The notes beneath the pieces are model-generated. The model saw nothing but the letters and a program-made list of their open reading frames with translations, was not told the DNA's origin and did not search any database. Below, piece by piece: positions 1 through 7,679 of a DNA stretch of 10,746 nucleotides. Where the stretch lies: positions 56,016 through 66,761 of the forward strand of contig PDHQ01000186.1 in assembly GCA_003339415.1 (NCBI GenBank), in the 5' to 3' direction. Origin of the DNA: Ophiocordyceps camponoti-saundersi (nom. inval.). Its lineage: Eukaryota; Ascomycota; Sordariomycetes; Hypocreales; Ophiocordycipitaceae. Made by a program: the position numbers and the translations under genes. Within the stretch, counting starts at the first letter, position 1. Every line of letters begins with the position of its first letter.

Positions 1-110
1 GTTTTTTGTCGTGCTGGTTTTCTGGGGTGGGAAATCACCGACTAGCCGGGGGGGGGGGGGGGGGGGGGGGGGCTGTCTATAAAACCGAAAACGGCTCCTA
101 ATTATCGCAG
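1..110. other. Edge segment not depleted of CA/TG
   Basis: The first 40 bases contain four TG and one CA, with another TG at about 74 and a CA at about 108. This contrasts sharply with the rest of the window, where such dinucleotides occur roughly once per 100-200 bases. I see no gene in it. It probably represents sequence just outside the RIP-mutated block, or a junction to a different repeat. The G25 tract inside it makes an assembly or cloning junction a real alternative. Confidence 0.6.
48..72. repeat. G25 homopolymer
   Basis: An uninterrupted run of 25 G, flanked by CTAGCC on the left and CTGTCT on the right. Poly-G has no CA or TG and so cannot be changed by CpA-directed RIP. It can form G-quadruplexes, and its exact length is likely to be unreliable in sequencing. 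Confidence 0.95.
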
Positions 111-492
111 CCGGGCTAGGGGAGACGCTACCGCCCTTCCTAAAAGATATATATAGCGAAGGTTAATAACGTTTATATAAAGGTTTTAGATAAGCTATCG
201 CTTAGGGATAAGCTTTATATTATCTAAGATATATACTTTTTAATACTAAGGGTAAGATTTAAACTTAACTAAGCTTATACTAATTATTATAACGAAGGCC
301 GATATAGTTTATCCTAACGGTAAACGAAAGCTTATAGTTCGGGAACTTACTTTAAGGAGTATCTACTTAGGGAAGATAGCTTAATATAGCCTTAATTAGC
401 CTCGGCTATTAATAGCGTAGTAATTAACCTAGCGGATTATTAGCGTAGTAGACTGCCTACTACCTAGCGGCGAATTATCTAAACTTAGGCTA

Positions 493-507
493 GGGGGGGG
501 GGGGGGG
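493..507. repeat. G15 homopolymer
   Basis: Fifteen consecutive G, preceded by GGCTA and followed by AGCCG. It lies in the 141-1229 relic frame, where it would encode glycines. Like the G25 tract it is immune to CpA-directed mutation. Confidence 0.95.
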
Positions 508-610
508 AGCCGATAAGACGATTATTCCTAAAACTAACGAGCTATTAGCGTAAGGGATATTACTACCTAGTAGCGGATTATTAGCGTAGTAGATTACTTA
601 TACCTTAGGA

Positions 611-745
611 GCAAAAAGTATCTTTACCCTTTACCCTCCTCCCTTCTCCTCCTCCTAAGTATTATCTCCCCCTTTTCTTCCCCCCTTCCTTAGCCTATTA
701 TAACCTATTATCTACTATAAAAGCAAAAAGTATCCTTACCCTCCT
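611..745 (+). repeat. Short direct repeat pair GCAAAAAGTATC-TTACCCTCCT
   Basis: GCAAAAAGTATCTTTACCCT with a following TTACCCTCCT (611-640) is echoed by GCAAAAAGTATCCTTACCCT plus CCT (723-745), 112 bases downstream. The shorter second copy lacks one TTACCC-like unit. Both copies retain a GCA trinucleotide. The stretch between them is pyrimidine-rich (CTCCTCC runs). No function is evident. Confidence 0.7.
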
Positions 746-1534
746 AAAGCCCCTAAAGACCCCTATTATAAACCGACCTTATCTTACCGTAATTCGAAAC
801 CCTTAAGGTATAACGCCTAAAAAGATAACTTATTAAAGTCTAGAAATCTTAAGAAAGATAGGGACTTTTAGTAAAATAAATATAACTAAACGCACCCTCT
901 TTTAATTAGCCTCTTTACTCGCGTATTAAAACTTAATATAGGAGTTAGTAATAATATAGCTATTATTCGAAAAGCTTAATAATACCCTAACTAAAAAGGT
1001 ATTATAGTAAAGATTACGAAATTCGATAAATTTAAAGTAATAGCCCCTCCTTAACTTTACCTCCGCCTAAGCTATTACCCGAAGAATATATAATAAGGAA
1101 GATAACCGCTACTAGAGGAAGGAGAATAAGTTATTAAACTATATCGCCCGCTTTTTTACTATCTACCTCTACCGCGTAAAGTATAAGTAAGCGGATTACT
1201 TATACGAACTAAGATTATCCGCGTAGTAAATTATTAGCGTAGTAGATTTAGATTATTAGCGTAGTAAACTATCCGCTTATATTTTAGAGTTCTAGATTAT
1301 CTAAACTAAATTATTAGCGTAGTAGATTATTATGCGGATTATTAGTATAATAGATAGCTACGCGGATTATCCGCGTAGTAAATTATTAGTATAGTAAATT
1401 TAGATTATTAGCGTAGTAAACTATTAGCGTAGTAGTTAGCTTATCTAAATTAGATTATTAGCGTAGTAAACTATCCGCTTACTTTTCTCTTTCTTTTTTA
1501 GCTATTAGGGCTTCCGCTAATATTTATAAGTTAC

Positions 1535-1763
1535 GGATTATTAGTATAGTAAACTCCTAAGTAAAAGCTTTAGAAATCCGAGGATAAATCGCGGCTAATA
1601 GAGGCTATAATACTAGCGAGGAAACGCTAAGGAAAACTCTATTACTAGCTATAGCTAGGGATTATTAATATAGTAGACTCTTAAAAAGTAAAAATCCGAG
1701 GATAGATCGCGGCTAATAGAGGTTATAATATTAGCGAGGAAACGCTAAGGAAAACTTTATTAA
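1535..1763 (+). repeat. Tandem duplication A/B, about 70 bp conserved core
   Basis: Copy A core 1574-1644 and copy B core 1692-1762 share AATCCGAGGAT, ATCGCGGCTAATAGAGG, TATAAT and AGCGAGGAAACGCTAAGG in order. Differences are mostly transitions (AAATC/AGATC, GGCTA/GGTTA, CTCTA/CTTTA). Each core follows a copy of the 18-base motif (1536, 1660), so the unit consists of motif plus core. Unit spacing is 124 bp, then 104 bp to the next motif, so small indels separate the copies. Confidence 0.85.
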
Positions 1764-2094
1764 GATTATTAGTATAATAGACTCCTAAGAAGCGAGGGTA
1801 CTTTTATAATACTTATTATATATCTAGTCTTTAAAAATAACGAATAGTTATACTATATAGCTACGTAAAAACCGGGATATAGTTAAATTTAATATAATAA
1901 ATAAAGACTTATATTAGCTATAGTTAGGGATTATTAGCGTAGTAAATTTCTAAGAAGCGAGGGTACCTATACGGTGCCTATTATATATCCGGTCTCTAAG
2001 AATAATAAATAGTCGTGCCGTATAGCTATATAAGGACCGGGACGTAGTCGAATCTAATATAATAGATAAAGACCGATATAATAAATAAAGATCT
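1764..2094 (+). repeat. Tandem duplication C/D, 165-bp unit
   Basis: Unit C starts with the 18-base motif at 1764 and unit D with the same motif at 1929, exactly 165 bp (55 codons) apart. Shared landmarks are CCTAAGAAGCGAGGGTAC-type text, TATTATATATC, ATAGCTA, ACCGGGA and AATATAATA. Aligned by eye, the two differ at a few dozen positions, nearly all C/T or G/A. D keeps more C and G (for example GGTGCC and CGTGCCG, where C has AATACT and TATACTA). At a few sites C is the less mutated copy. This pattern is expected when duplicated units are mutated independently by RIP. Confidence 0.85.
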
Positions 2095-2660
2095 ATTTTT
2101 CCTTTATAAAAAGCGTAAGGCTACCGCTATTTAAGAGTTTAAAACTATATATAAGATTGATAAGATTAAGGAAATACCTTATTACTTATTAAGCTTAGAT
2201 CGCTATCTTAAACGATAACGTATATTATATACGCTTCTTTTATTTTTAAAGCCGGCGCTACTACGCTTAATATTATATCTTTCGAGGTAGTAGCTAAGAT
2301 AATATAAGCTAAGTTCTCGCCTAATATTATCGTATTAAAGATTAAACCTAAACTAAGGGATTATCCGCGTAGTAAATTACCTACCTAGGTAGCGTTAAAG
2401 ATAGGGAGTTTTTATTAGCTTACGCTTTTAGGGAATTTAAACCCTTTCGGTATTATAGCTTCTAATATTACTACCTTTAATATCGTAGCTTTTAGTATTA
2501 TAGCCTTTTATCGTAACGCGTTAGTTTTTATAACCTTATTATAGCTATCGCTCCTAGCTATTACTATAAATATTTACCTAGTAGCTATAGCTAACTTTAT
2601 AGGGGATTTAAACCCCTCTAGTAATAGGGGATTTAAACCCCTCCGGTTATAAGAGATTTA
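2042..2660 (+). pseudogene. RIP-degraded coding relic with one phase change
   Basis: From 2042 to about 2230 the frame starting at 2042 reads well, with a basic stretch EFKTIYKIDKIKEIPYYLLS around 2132-2192. Near 2220 the better frame shifts to the one starting at 2221, which stays readable to about 2660 (AGATTLNIISFEVVAKII at about 2260-2314). Interruptions are TAA/TAG. The phase change implies an indel or an intron remnant. The 25-bp tandem repeats (2601-2675) end the readable part. Family not recognised. It may be a continuation of the 141-1229 relic, since repeats separate the two but the strand is the same. Confidence 0.4.
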
Positions 2661-2675
2661 AACCCCTTCGGCATT
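2431..2675 (+). repeat. 25-bp tandem repeat with near-palindromic GGGGATTTAAACCCC core
   Basis: Three adjacent units start at 2601, 2626 and 2651 (AGGGGATTTAAACCCCT, then the same again, then AGAGATTTAAACCCCT) at 25-bp spacing. Each is followed by CTAGTAAT, CCGGTTAT or TCGGCATTAT. An isolated fourth copy, GGGAATTTAAACCCTTTCGG, lies at 2431. The core is close to an inverted repeat around TTTAAA and could fold as a short hairpin. It contains no CA/TG, which may explain why it stayed recognisable. Confidence 0.85.
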
Positions 2676-2821
2676 ATCGCTTTTAGTATTACTACCGTAA
2701 ATAATATATCCGTCGCTATTAAGATAGATAAGCAAAAAGCTACTAAATATATAATATACTAAAAAATACGGCTATTACTAGCGATAGCTAGGGATTATTA
2801 GCGTAGTAAACTATTAGATAA

Positions 2822-3199
2822 ATAGCTACTAAATATCTAATACTTATAGCTAGCTTATAGCTATATTAATTAGGGTTTCTAGTAGCTAATAATAAATTAG
2901 AGGCTAAACTATAAACTTATATATAATATCTTATAAAAGGTACCTTAAAAGCTTAGTTAATATTTAGCTTTTTCGGAAGAGTAACGAAGAATATAATATA
3001 AGAGGCTAAGAACGGTACCTCTAATAATAAGGCTATAAATAGTGCCTAACTACCTTATAGACTAGCTAAAAGATAAAGGCGTATACTTAGATACGAGTAG
3101 CGGTATAGAGGCCTAAGGGGTAGAGGGTATAATAGCGTAGAGAGCGTAAGGGGTAAAGGGTATAAGTTGCTAGGTAGGGGCAAGTATAATTAAATATAT
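2822..3199 (+). pseudogene. RIP-degraded relic ending in an Arg/Gly-rich tail
   Basis: In the frame starting at 2822 the sequence reads about 126 codons, interrupted by TAG/TAA only. It opens with IATKYLILIASL, continues with FSFFGRVTKNII near 2960-3000, and ends in a strongly basic tail YRGLRGRGYNSVESVRGK at about 3101-3154, followed by GYKLLGRGKYN and TAA at about 3188-3190. RG-rich basic tails are typical of nucleic-acid-binding proteins, including retroelement gag proteins and some transposase C-termini. This is a composition argument only, since no zinc knuckle or catalytic motif is visible. Beyond 3200 the frame closes. Confidence 0.45.
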
Positions 3200-3900
3200 T
3201 TATCGCCGAAAGTAATAATTAAGTAAATCCGAAAAAAAAACCCGCTAATTAAACGAGTAGAATACTAGCTAGCTTAGCTAATTAGCGCTTTATATTTCTA
3301 TAAAACTAGTATAGTTTATAAGGTTAGTATTTAAACTGCGAGAATAGTATATATTATAATACTATATCTAAGCGTTAGACTACTTATATAAGTAATTATA
3401 ATATACTCTGCAGATCCTATTACTATTATATAATTTATATTCGTAATAATATTATAAAAAAAAATCTTTATTAAAATATAAATATATATCTAACTAGTAC
3501 TTATATAGAGGCAACGATAACTACTAGTCTTATAGCCCCTTATAGCTTCCCGGTAAGGTATATATAAGTAGTAAGATATATTAATTAATAGCTTTATAAA
3601 ATAAATTAACGTTACCTTAATTATTAATATAAAGTTTTAGAGTAACGCCCTTTTAATTACCTAATTACGGATTATATTTAATTATATTACTAGATAAATA
3701 TAACCCCTCGCTTATTAGCTTTCGGAAATATATATATCTTTTCCTATTTTCTTATTATTTCCTTTATAATTAATAATACTATTAGGGTCAGAGTTAATAT
3801 CGATATCTTCGTATCCCTTAAGCAAGATAGTTAGTCCTAATCCGGCGGATAGTATTAGATTTTTATTATAACTACCTACTTTCCTAGGCAGAAAAAGGGC
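3200..3900. other. AT-rich stretch without recognisable content
   Basis: About 700 bases of mutated AT-rich DNA with A-runs (3231-3239, 3455-3463). I found no frame of interest in either direction and no repeat shared with the rest of the window. It lies where the strand preference of the relics switches from + to -, so it may be former intergenic or terminal sequence of a mobile element. Confidence 0.5.
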
Positions 3901-3902
3901 AC

Positions 3903-4160
3903 TTTAGCGGGGGAAGAAGGATACCTTAAGTAAGCGCAGTAGATACCTAAGGGGCGTAACTTCTTAGGTAACTATAGTTTTTAACTAATATAAGGGGGGG
4001 TCTCTAGCTTTAGAGGAAAGAGCCGGATAGTAATTCTCTATCGGGAAAATAATAAGGAGTTAGTTTTCTATATAAAAATAGGAGAGGAAAGAATAAAGAA
4101 GATAAAAACTATTTAATTAAATATTAAAAACTTTAAAATAAGTATTTAAATTAGTAATTT
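3903..4160. repeat. LTR-like direct repeat, left copy
   Basis: This copy matches 6110-6370 over about 260 bp. Shared blocks in order: TTTAGCGGGG (3903), GATACC, a G7 run (about 3994), TAATTCTCTA (4031), TTTTCTATATAAAAATAGGA (4064-4083) and ACTATTTAATTA (4108). The last three blocks all lie exactly 2211 bp from their partners. The TATATAAA-like box followed by a purine-rich AGGAGAGGAAAGAA stretch resembles a retroelement LTR promoter, but in such TA-rich DNA this is weak evidence. Terminal TG...CA dinucleotides would have been erased by RIP, so the exact ends cannot be fixed. Confidence 0.6.
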
Positions 4161-4199
4161 ATAGTTTAAAAGTATAAAGTTTAAAATATAAGGTTAGTA

Positions 4200-4950
4200 G
4201 GTATCCTTTTAGCTTCTTCGTTAATAGAAAAGATAGCTCGATATTTTTTTACGAGGAATTCTTATAGCTATAATAGCTTTCGATAATGCCTGCGAGTTTA
4301 AGAGCGAGGCGATTAAGGCCTCGGATAAGAAGATAGCCTCGTTCTACCTTATTCGCCCCCGTATAATCTATAAGAGAACGGCCTTATAAAGAGGGCTAGC
4401 AGGACCCTATTAATAATAGCGAGGGCTAATTACTTATATATAAAGCCTCCCGTAATCCTATAGCTATAATATATTAACTCGTCCTTAGAAGCTAGTTAAT
4501 ACCCTTAGTCCTTATCTTATATTACCCCTTAATATTCCCTTTAGCTAACTACCTGCCCTTAAGTTTAGTTATTAAATTATAGCGGTCTACCCCTTTTACG
4601 TCCCTCTCTTTAGTTTATATATTTACCCTCTTTCTCCTCCTTACTATTTAGTAGCGGTATAGTAAGGGAAAATAAGTGCCTTAAAGGAGCAAAATCGCCG
4701 TGCTTAATTTTACCTAAGTATAACTATCTATCTAAAAAGGATTAGGGATAGGGGCTAGGGTTATATAATTTCTCCCTCTATCTATACTTTTATTATAAGG
4801 CGTTATGCCTCTTAACTAGCTACCTTATACTATTAAGCGTAGCTATTATAAATCTATAATAAACTATTTTATTATTTACTACCTAACTTTACTATATATA
4901 AGCTTTATTACGCTTTTTCTCCCTTCTTAGGTTTTTAGCTTTCCCTATCT
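4200..4950. other. Degraded interior, no supported gene
   Basis: Immediately right of the left repeat, a short + strand stretch at about 4288-4365 reads CEFKSEAIKASDKKIASFYL, without a stop for about 30 codons. The following 550 bases are pyrimidine-rich and stop-dense in all frames I checked. I cannot support a gene here. Confidence 0.4.
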
Positions 4951-6100
4951 TATTATATCTTATCGAATCTTATCGCGTTTTACTATAATATATAAACGCC
5001 TTAAACGTTTATAATCGATACCGATATTATTATTTTCCTAATTCCCTTAGTAATTTATAGCTATATAATAACCCCACCTCCCTTAAAGAAATGGAAATAA
5101 ACGCCTTTCTTCTCTCTTCTTTTCGTTAATATTTCTTTACCGTTTTTATTACTACGCCTCTAATCTACTCTACCGTCCTTCTATTTATATATTTAAGTAA
5201 GATATAATATATTTACCTCCTTATTTCTTTAGATATAAAACCCCCTCCTTCCTTACCACCCCTTACTTTTTTATATATCTTTATCTAAGCTTAAGCTAAT
5301 ACTCTACCTTACTCTTTTACTTAGTATATATTAATATACGCTATTACTATCCTTACCTCTACTATATTTTCTAAGTAATCTATTCCCGAACTCTTTATAA
5401 CTATTATCTTTCTCCTTTATTAACTTAAAAAATAATAAAAGATATATTTTATAAAAATCCGTAATAACTAAGCTTACCTTGCCCGCTTTCTATAATAAGC
5501 TAATAAGTCCGTTAACCCGACCTTTAATATATCCTACCTTACTATATAATATACCCTTACTTAGCTTACCGCTATAGAGAAAGCTATTATAGTAACTAGC
5601 TTTTAGGTTATAGTACTTACCTATTATATAGATTATATAAAATATTAACCCTACCTTAAAAAAAAAGAAAATCTACGGTTAAAACTAACTAAATATAATA
5701 AAATAGAGTTTTAAGATATTTAGGACGCTATCTAGGCTACTTACTATAATCGCCTCCCTTACTCTTTAAATTACCTTCCGCCTTCTACTTTTTAAACTAC
5801 GATAAATCCCTCTAATAGTATTAACTCCCCTTAATCTACTCCCCGCTAATAAGAATTTACGGCTAGCTTTAATATCGGCCCTATTTATTATAACTCAGAG
5901 ACTAAGGAGGTTTAAGATATATCTATAAAGTTTAGTACCTATACTAGTATTATAATTATATTAGATATAGAATTACTTTAGAATTTACGAAAAGGCCTCT
6001 CTTAACGCTTACTCTAAATCCCTCGTATCTATAAAAGCTTAGCTTATACCTTACTTTATAATATAACCTAAGTATTTCGCTTTCCCTTAAGCTTAAATAT
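4950..6100 (-). pseudogene. RIP-degraded relic, Lys/Arg/Glu-rich, about 380 codons
   Basis: On the - strand, in the frame whose codons begin at + strand multiples of 3, the sequence is readable from about 6100 down to about 4950. Between about 5660 and 5330 there is only one stop in roughly 110 codons, which is exceptional in DNA this rich in TA. That part reads YNLKASYYNSFLYSGKLSKG (around 5562-5624) and then LIKEKDNSYKEFGNRLLRKY (around 5375-5435). Other interruptions are TAA/TAG, except one TGA at 5895-5897 that CpA-type RIP cannot create from a sense codon and that may be a true stop or a separate mutation. The mirror + frame is less plausible, being dominated by Leu, Phe, Ser and Pro. 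It lies wholly between the LTR-like repeats. Family not recognised. Confidence 0.45.
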
Positions 6101-6109
6101 ACCGCCTAT

Positions 6110-6370
6110 TTTAGCGGGGAGAGAAAGATACCCTAAGCGAGTATAGTAGATATATATAAAACGTATCTTCCTAAATTATTATAGTTACTAGCTATTATAA
6201 AAAGGTAGGGGGGGCTTTACTCTAAGTATATAGCTAGATAATAATTCTCTATAAGTAAGGTTATTCGAGGTCGATTTTCTATATAAAAATAGGAGGAAAA
6301 AAAAGAGAAGGGTAAAAAACTATTTAATTAGATACTAAAAGCTTTAAAACGGATCTTTAAATCCCTAATT
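6110..6370. repeat. LTR-like direct repeat, right copy
   Basis: Partner of 3903-4160: TTTAGCGGGG at 6110, GATACC at about 6127, a G8 run at about 6208-6215, TAATTCTCTA at 6242, TTTTCTATATAAAAATAGGA at 6275-6294 and ACTATTTAATTA at 6319. The copies differ substantially, so either insertion was old or RIP mutated each independently. Similarity may extend weakly a few tens of bases past 6370 (and past 4160). Confidence 0.6.
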
Positions 6371-6379
6371 CGTTATATA

Positions 6380-6865
6380 AAATTATAAGGTATAAGATAA
6401 AACTATAATTTACTTTAGTATCGTTTTTACTATAAATCCCCTTTAAGACTTAACTTATAATATATAACTTTTAGATAGCTAAAAAGATAAGGTTAAGGGC
6501 TAATTTTAGCTTAATTCCTTCCTCTCTATAAGGAAACTAAACTATATTATATACTAAGTTATAACTGCTCCCTTATCTTAAGGGCCGTTCGTCGTTCTAA
6601 TACTCGGAAGCTTTTAGGAGAGGAAAAGTATTTAGGGACTATTTAACTAAACTTTAAATAAGCTCTTACTTACTTTTTATACTAGCTTCTTATTTATTTT
6701 CCTTTAGCCTATCTATTACCGCTGCTAAAGTCCCTTTATAGCTTCCTTTTCTAAACTTATCCCTCCTATCCCTTATCTTTCTATCTTTTAAAATATTAAC
6801 TATAAATAATATATATTCCTATATATATTTCTTAAAGTATATCTTTTTATCTCTTAAGTTAAAAA
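6380..6865 (-). pseudogene. RIP-degraded relic, basic protein segment
   Basis: On the - strand, in the same phase as the 4950-6100 relic, a frame is readable from about 6865 to 6380. The clearest piece is KFRKGSYKGTLAAVIDRL at about 6705-6758, followed by Lys/Ser/Gln-like text and then YREEGIKLKLALNLIFLAI near 6477-6533. Stops are TAA/TAG only. The phase changes relative to the relic to its right at the A11 tract (about 6860-6871), consistent with a homopolymer indel that split one former frame. The charge-balanced composition supports the - strand. No domain recognised. Confidence 0.45.
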
Positions 6866-6879
6866 AAAAAATAATTATT

Positions 6880-7570
6880 AGAACCTAGGCCTCTCTTTCG
6901 GATTAGTAGAATTATTATTATTATCTTAATTTCTTACCGCCGCTCGCTTCTACGTTACTAAACGTATAACCTTCTCGCATATCGCGTACGCTATTAAGTT
7001 ATATCCCTTATACTTAAAGCTAAACGCCTTAAGTAGTCTCTTATAAAAGATATACTTTACTTTACCCTTTATCTATATTATCTTAATAAAGCGTACCTTT
7101 ACTTAATTATCGTGTTCGCAAGCTAGTATTTATCCTTTTTAGATATTAGTAATATATACTTATAATTAATTAGCTCTTCCCTTAGGAACTTATAAGTATT
7201 TTACTACTTCTCTCGCTAGCTACTATTTACGATATTAAACTCTTAATATTTTCCGGCTAGCTATCTATATTAGTTATTCTATCCTATTTTATACGCCCGC
7301 TACTTACTACTTCCTTCCGATAACCTATTTCGCCTTGCTATAGTTACGGTGCCTTATATTATTATAGAGTCCCTTTTCTCCTCCTCGCTATATCCCTCTC
7401 CCCTTCCTCGCCTAACCCCTCCGCCGCCACCGCCGCTACCGCCCTTATACTCCGCGCCTCGTTATCTTCTCCCTCTCCCCCTCTCGCTACGTCTAGCATT
7501 ACCGCTAGTCGCCTCCGTATATCCCTTATAACGCTATATTTTACTAATACTTATAGCCGCTATATCTCGA
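6880..7570 (-). pseudogene. RIP-degraded relic with Gly/Arg-rich segment
   Basis: The - strand is readable from about 7570 down to 6880. It starts with EATSGNARRSERGRGRR (about 7464-7514), goes through a polyglycine-rich run (+ strand CCG/CCA/CCG codons, 7421-7443), then EEEKRDSIII (about 7358-7388). A long basic, helix-prone part follows, including YKFLREELINYKYILLISKK near 7133-7192 and ARRLYV near 6960-6977. Interruptions are TAA/TAG. GGR/RG-rich tracts are common in RNA- or DNA-binding proteins. The C-rich + strand of this tract is why the + frame here looks like an open Pro/Leu-rich ORF. Family unknown. Confidence 0.45.
7349..7531 (+). other. 60-codon Pro/Leu-rich open frame, probable shadow
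   Basis: This is the longest start-initiated frame (GTG start at 7349). It is low complexity, made of Pro, Leu and Ser from CCG, CTC and CTA codons, and lies antisense to the Gly/Arg-rich relic at 6880-7570. Its openness is explained by the C-rich tract, which lacks TA. No ribosome- or intron-related signal supports translation. Confidence 0.15.
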
Positions 7571-7679
7571 TATTCGAAAAATACTTATACTCGTATTACT
7601 ACTAACTATCTAGAAACGCCTTATTATATATAAAGTAAAACTTAGTATAATATAAGTAGCTACTTATTATTAGTAAAAA

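Larger units (their letters stand above)
141..1229 (+). pseudogene. RIP-degraded coding relic, one frame for about 1.09 kb
   Basis: Reading + strand codons whose first base is a multiple of 3, one frame runs from about 141 to 1229 (about 360 codons), interrupted only by TAA and TAG, the products expected from Gln and Trp codons under RIP. The text is protein-like: near the start it reads KVNNVYIKVLDKLSLRDK (about 159-212). A Pro/Ser-rich stretch follows at about 625-680, and a basic segment near 1080-1110 reads ITRRIYNKEDNRY. The G15 tract (493-507) lies inside the frame as glycine codons. The frame becomes stop-dense after 1229, where a cluster of short repeats begins. No start codon is recognisable because ATG is itself destroyed by RIP. 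I do not recognise the family. A multicopy transposon protein (gag-like or transposase) is the most likely source because RIP targets repeats. The strand is preferred because the reading is charge-balanced and the + strand is purine-rich here. Confidence 0.5.
434..2812 (+). repeat. Dispersed 18-base direct repeat family, at least 17 copies
   Basis: The motif GATTATTAGCGTAGTAGA and close variants (TTATCCGCGTAGTAAA, TTATTAGTATAGTAAA) recur, all in the same orientation, at about 435, 576, 1213, 1231, 1251, 1311, 1337, 1365, 1383, 1403, 1421, 1453, 1536, 1660, 1764, 1929, 2359 and 2793. A dense cluster lies at 1213-1473. The variants differ mainly by C/T and G/A exchanges, as expected if one ancestral unit was amplified and then mutated by RIP. 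The two leftmost copies sit in the same phase of the 141-1229 relic, and several copies head larger tandem units. None is seen after 2812. Confidence 0.85.
3903..6370. mobile_element. Candidate short LTR retroelement relic (about 2.5 kb)
   Basis: The two similar direct repeats of about 260 bp enclose about 1.95 kb. That interior is too short for a complete gag-pol, so an internally deleted or non-autonomous LTR element is the best reading. The interior carries a readable - strand relic (4950-6100), which would make 6110-6370 the 5' LTR. No reverse transcriptase, integrase or RNase H motif could be recognised. A possible primer-binding site next to either repeat is too mutated to call. Alternatives are a segmental duplication, or two solo insertions of the same element in the same orientation. 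Confidence 0.4.

Noticed and set aside
611..745. TTACCC-type motifs as telomeric repeats
   Set aside because: Only two or three irregular copies mixed with CCCTCCT. There is no regular hexamer array.
1213..1473. Clustered 18-base repeats as a CRISPR array
   Set aside because: Spacing is irregular (about 18-60 bases), repeats diverge and abut, no unique spacers of constant length, no cas genes, and the DNA is evidently fungal.
4064..4083. TATA box and promoter in the left LTR-like repeat
   Set aside because: The 20-mer is shared with the right copy, but TATA-like strings are everywhere in this DNA. Kept only as a landmark of the repeat, not as a promoter.
4950..6100. The + strand mirror frame as the coding strand
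   Set aside because: Readable, but dominated by Leu/Phe/Ser/Pro, with slightly more stops than the charge-balanced - strand reading.
7349..7531. 60-codon open frame starting at GTG as a real small protein gene
   Set aside because: Low-complexity Pro/Leu/Ser composition in a C-rich tract, antisense to a more convincing Gly/Arg-rich relic. Its openness follows from the local lack of TA.
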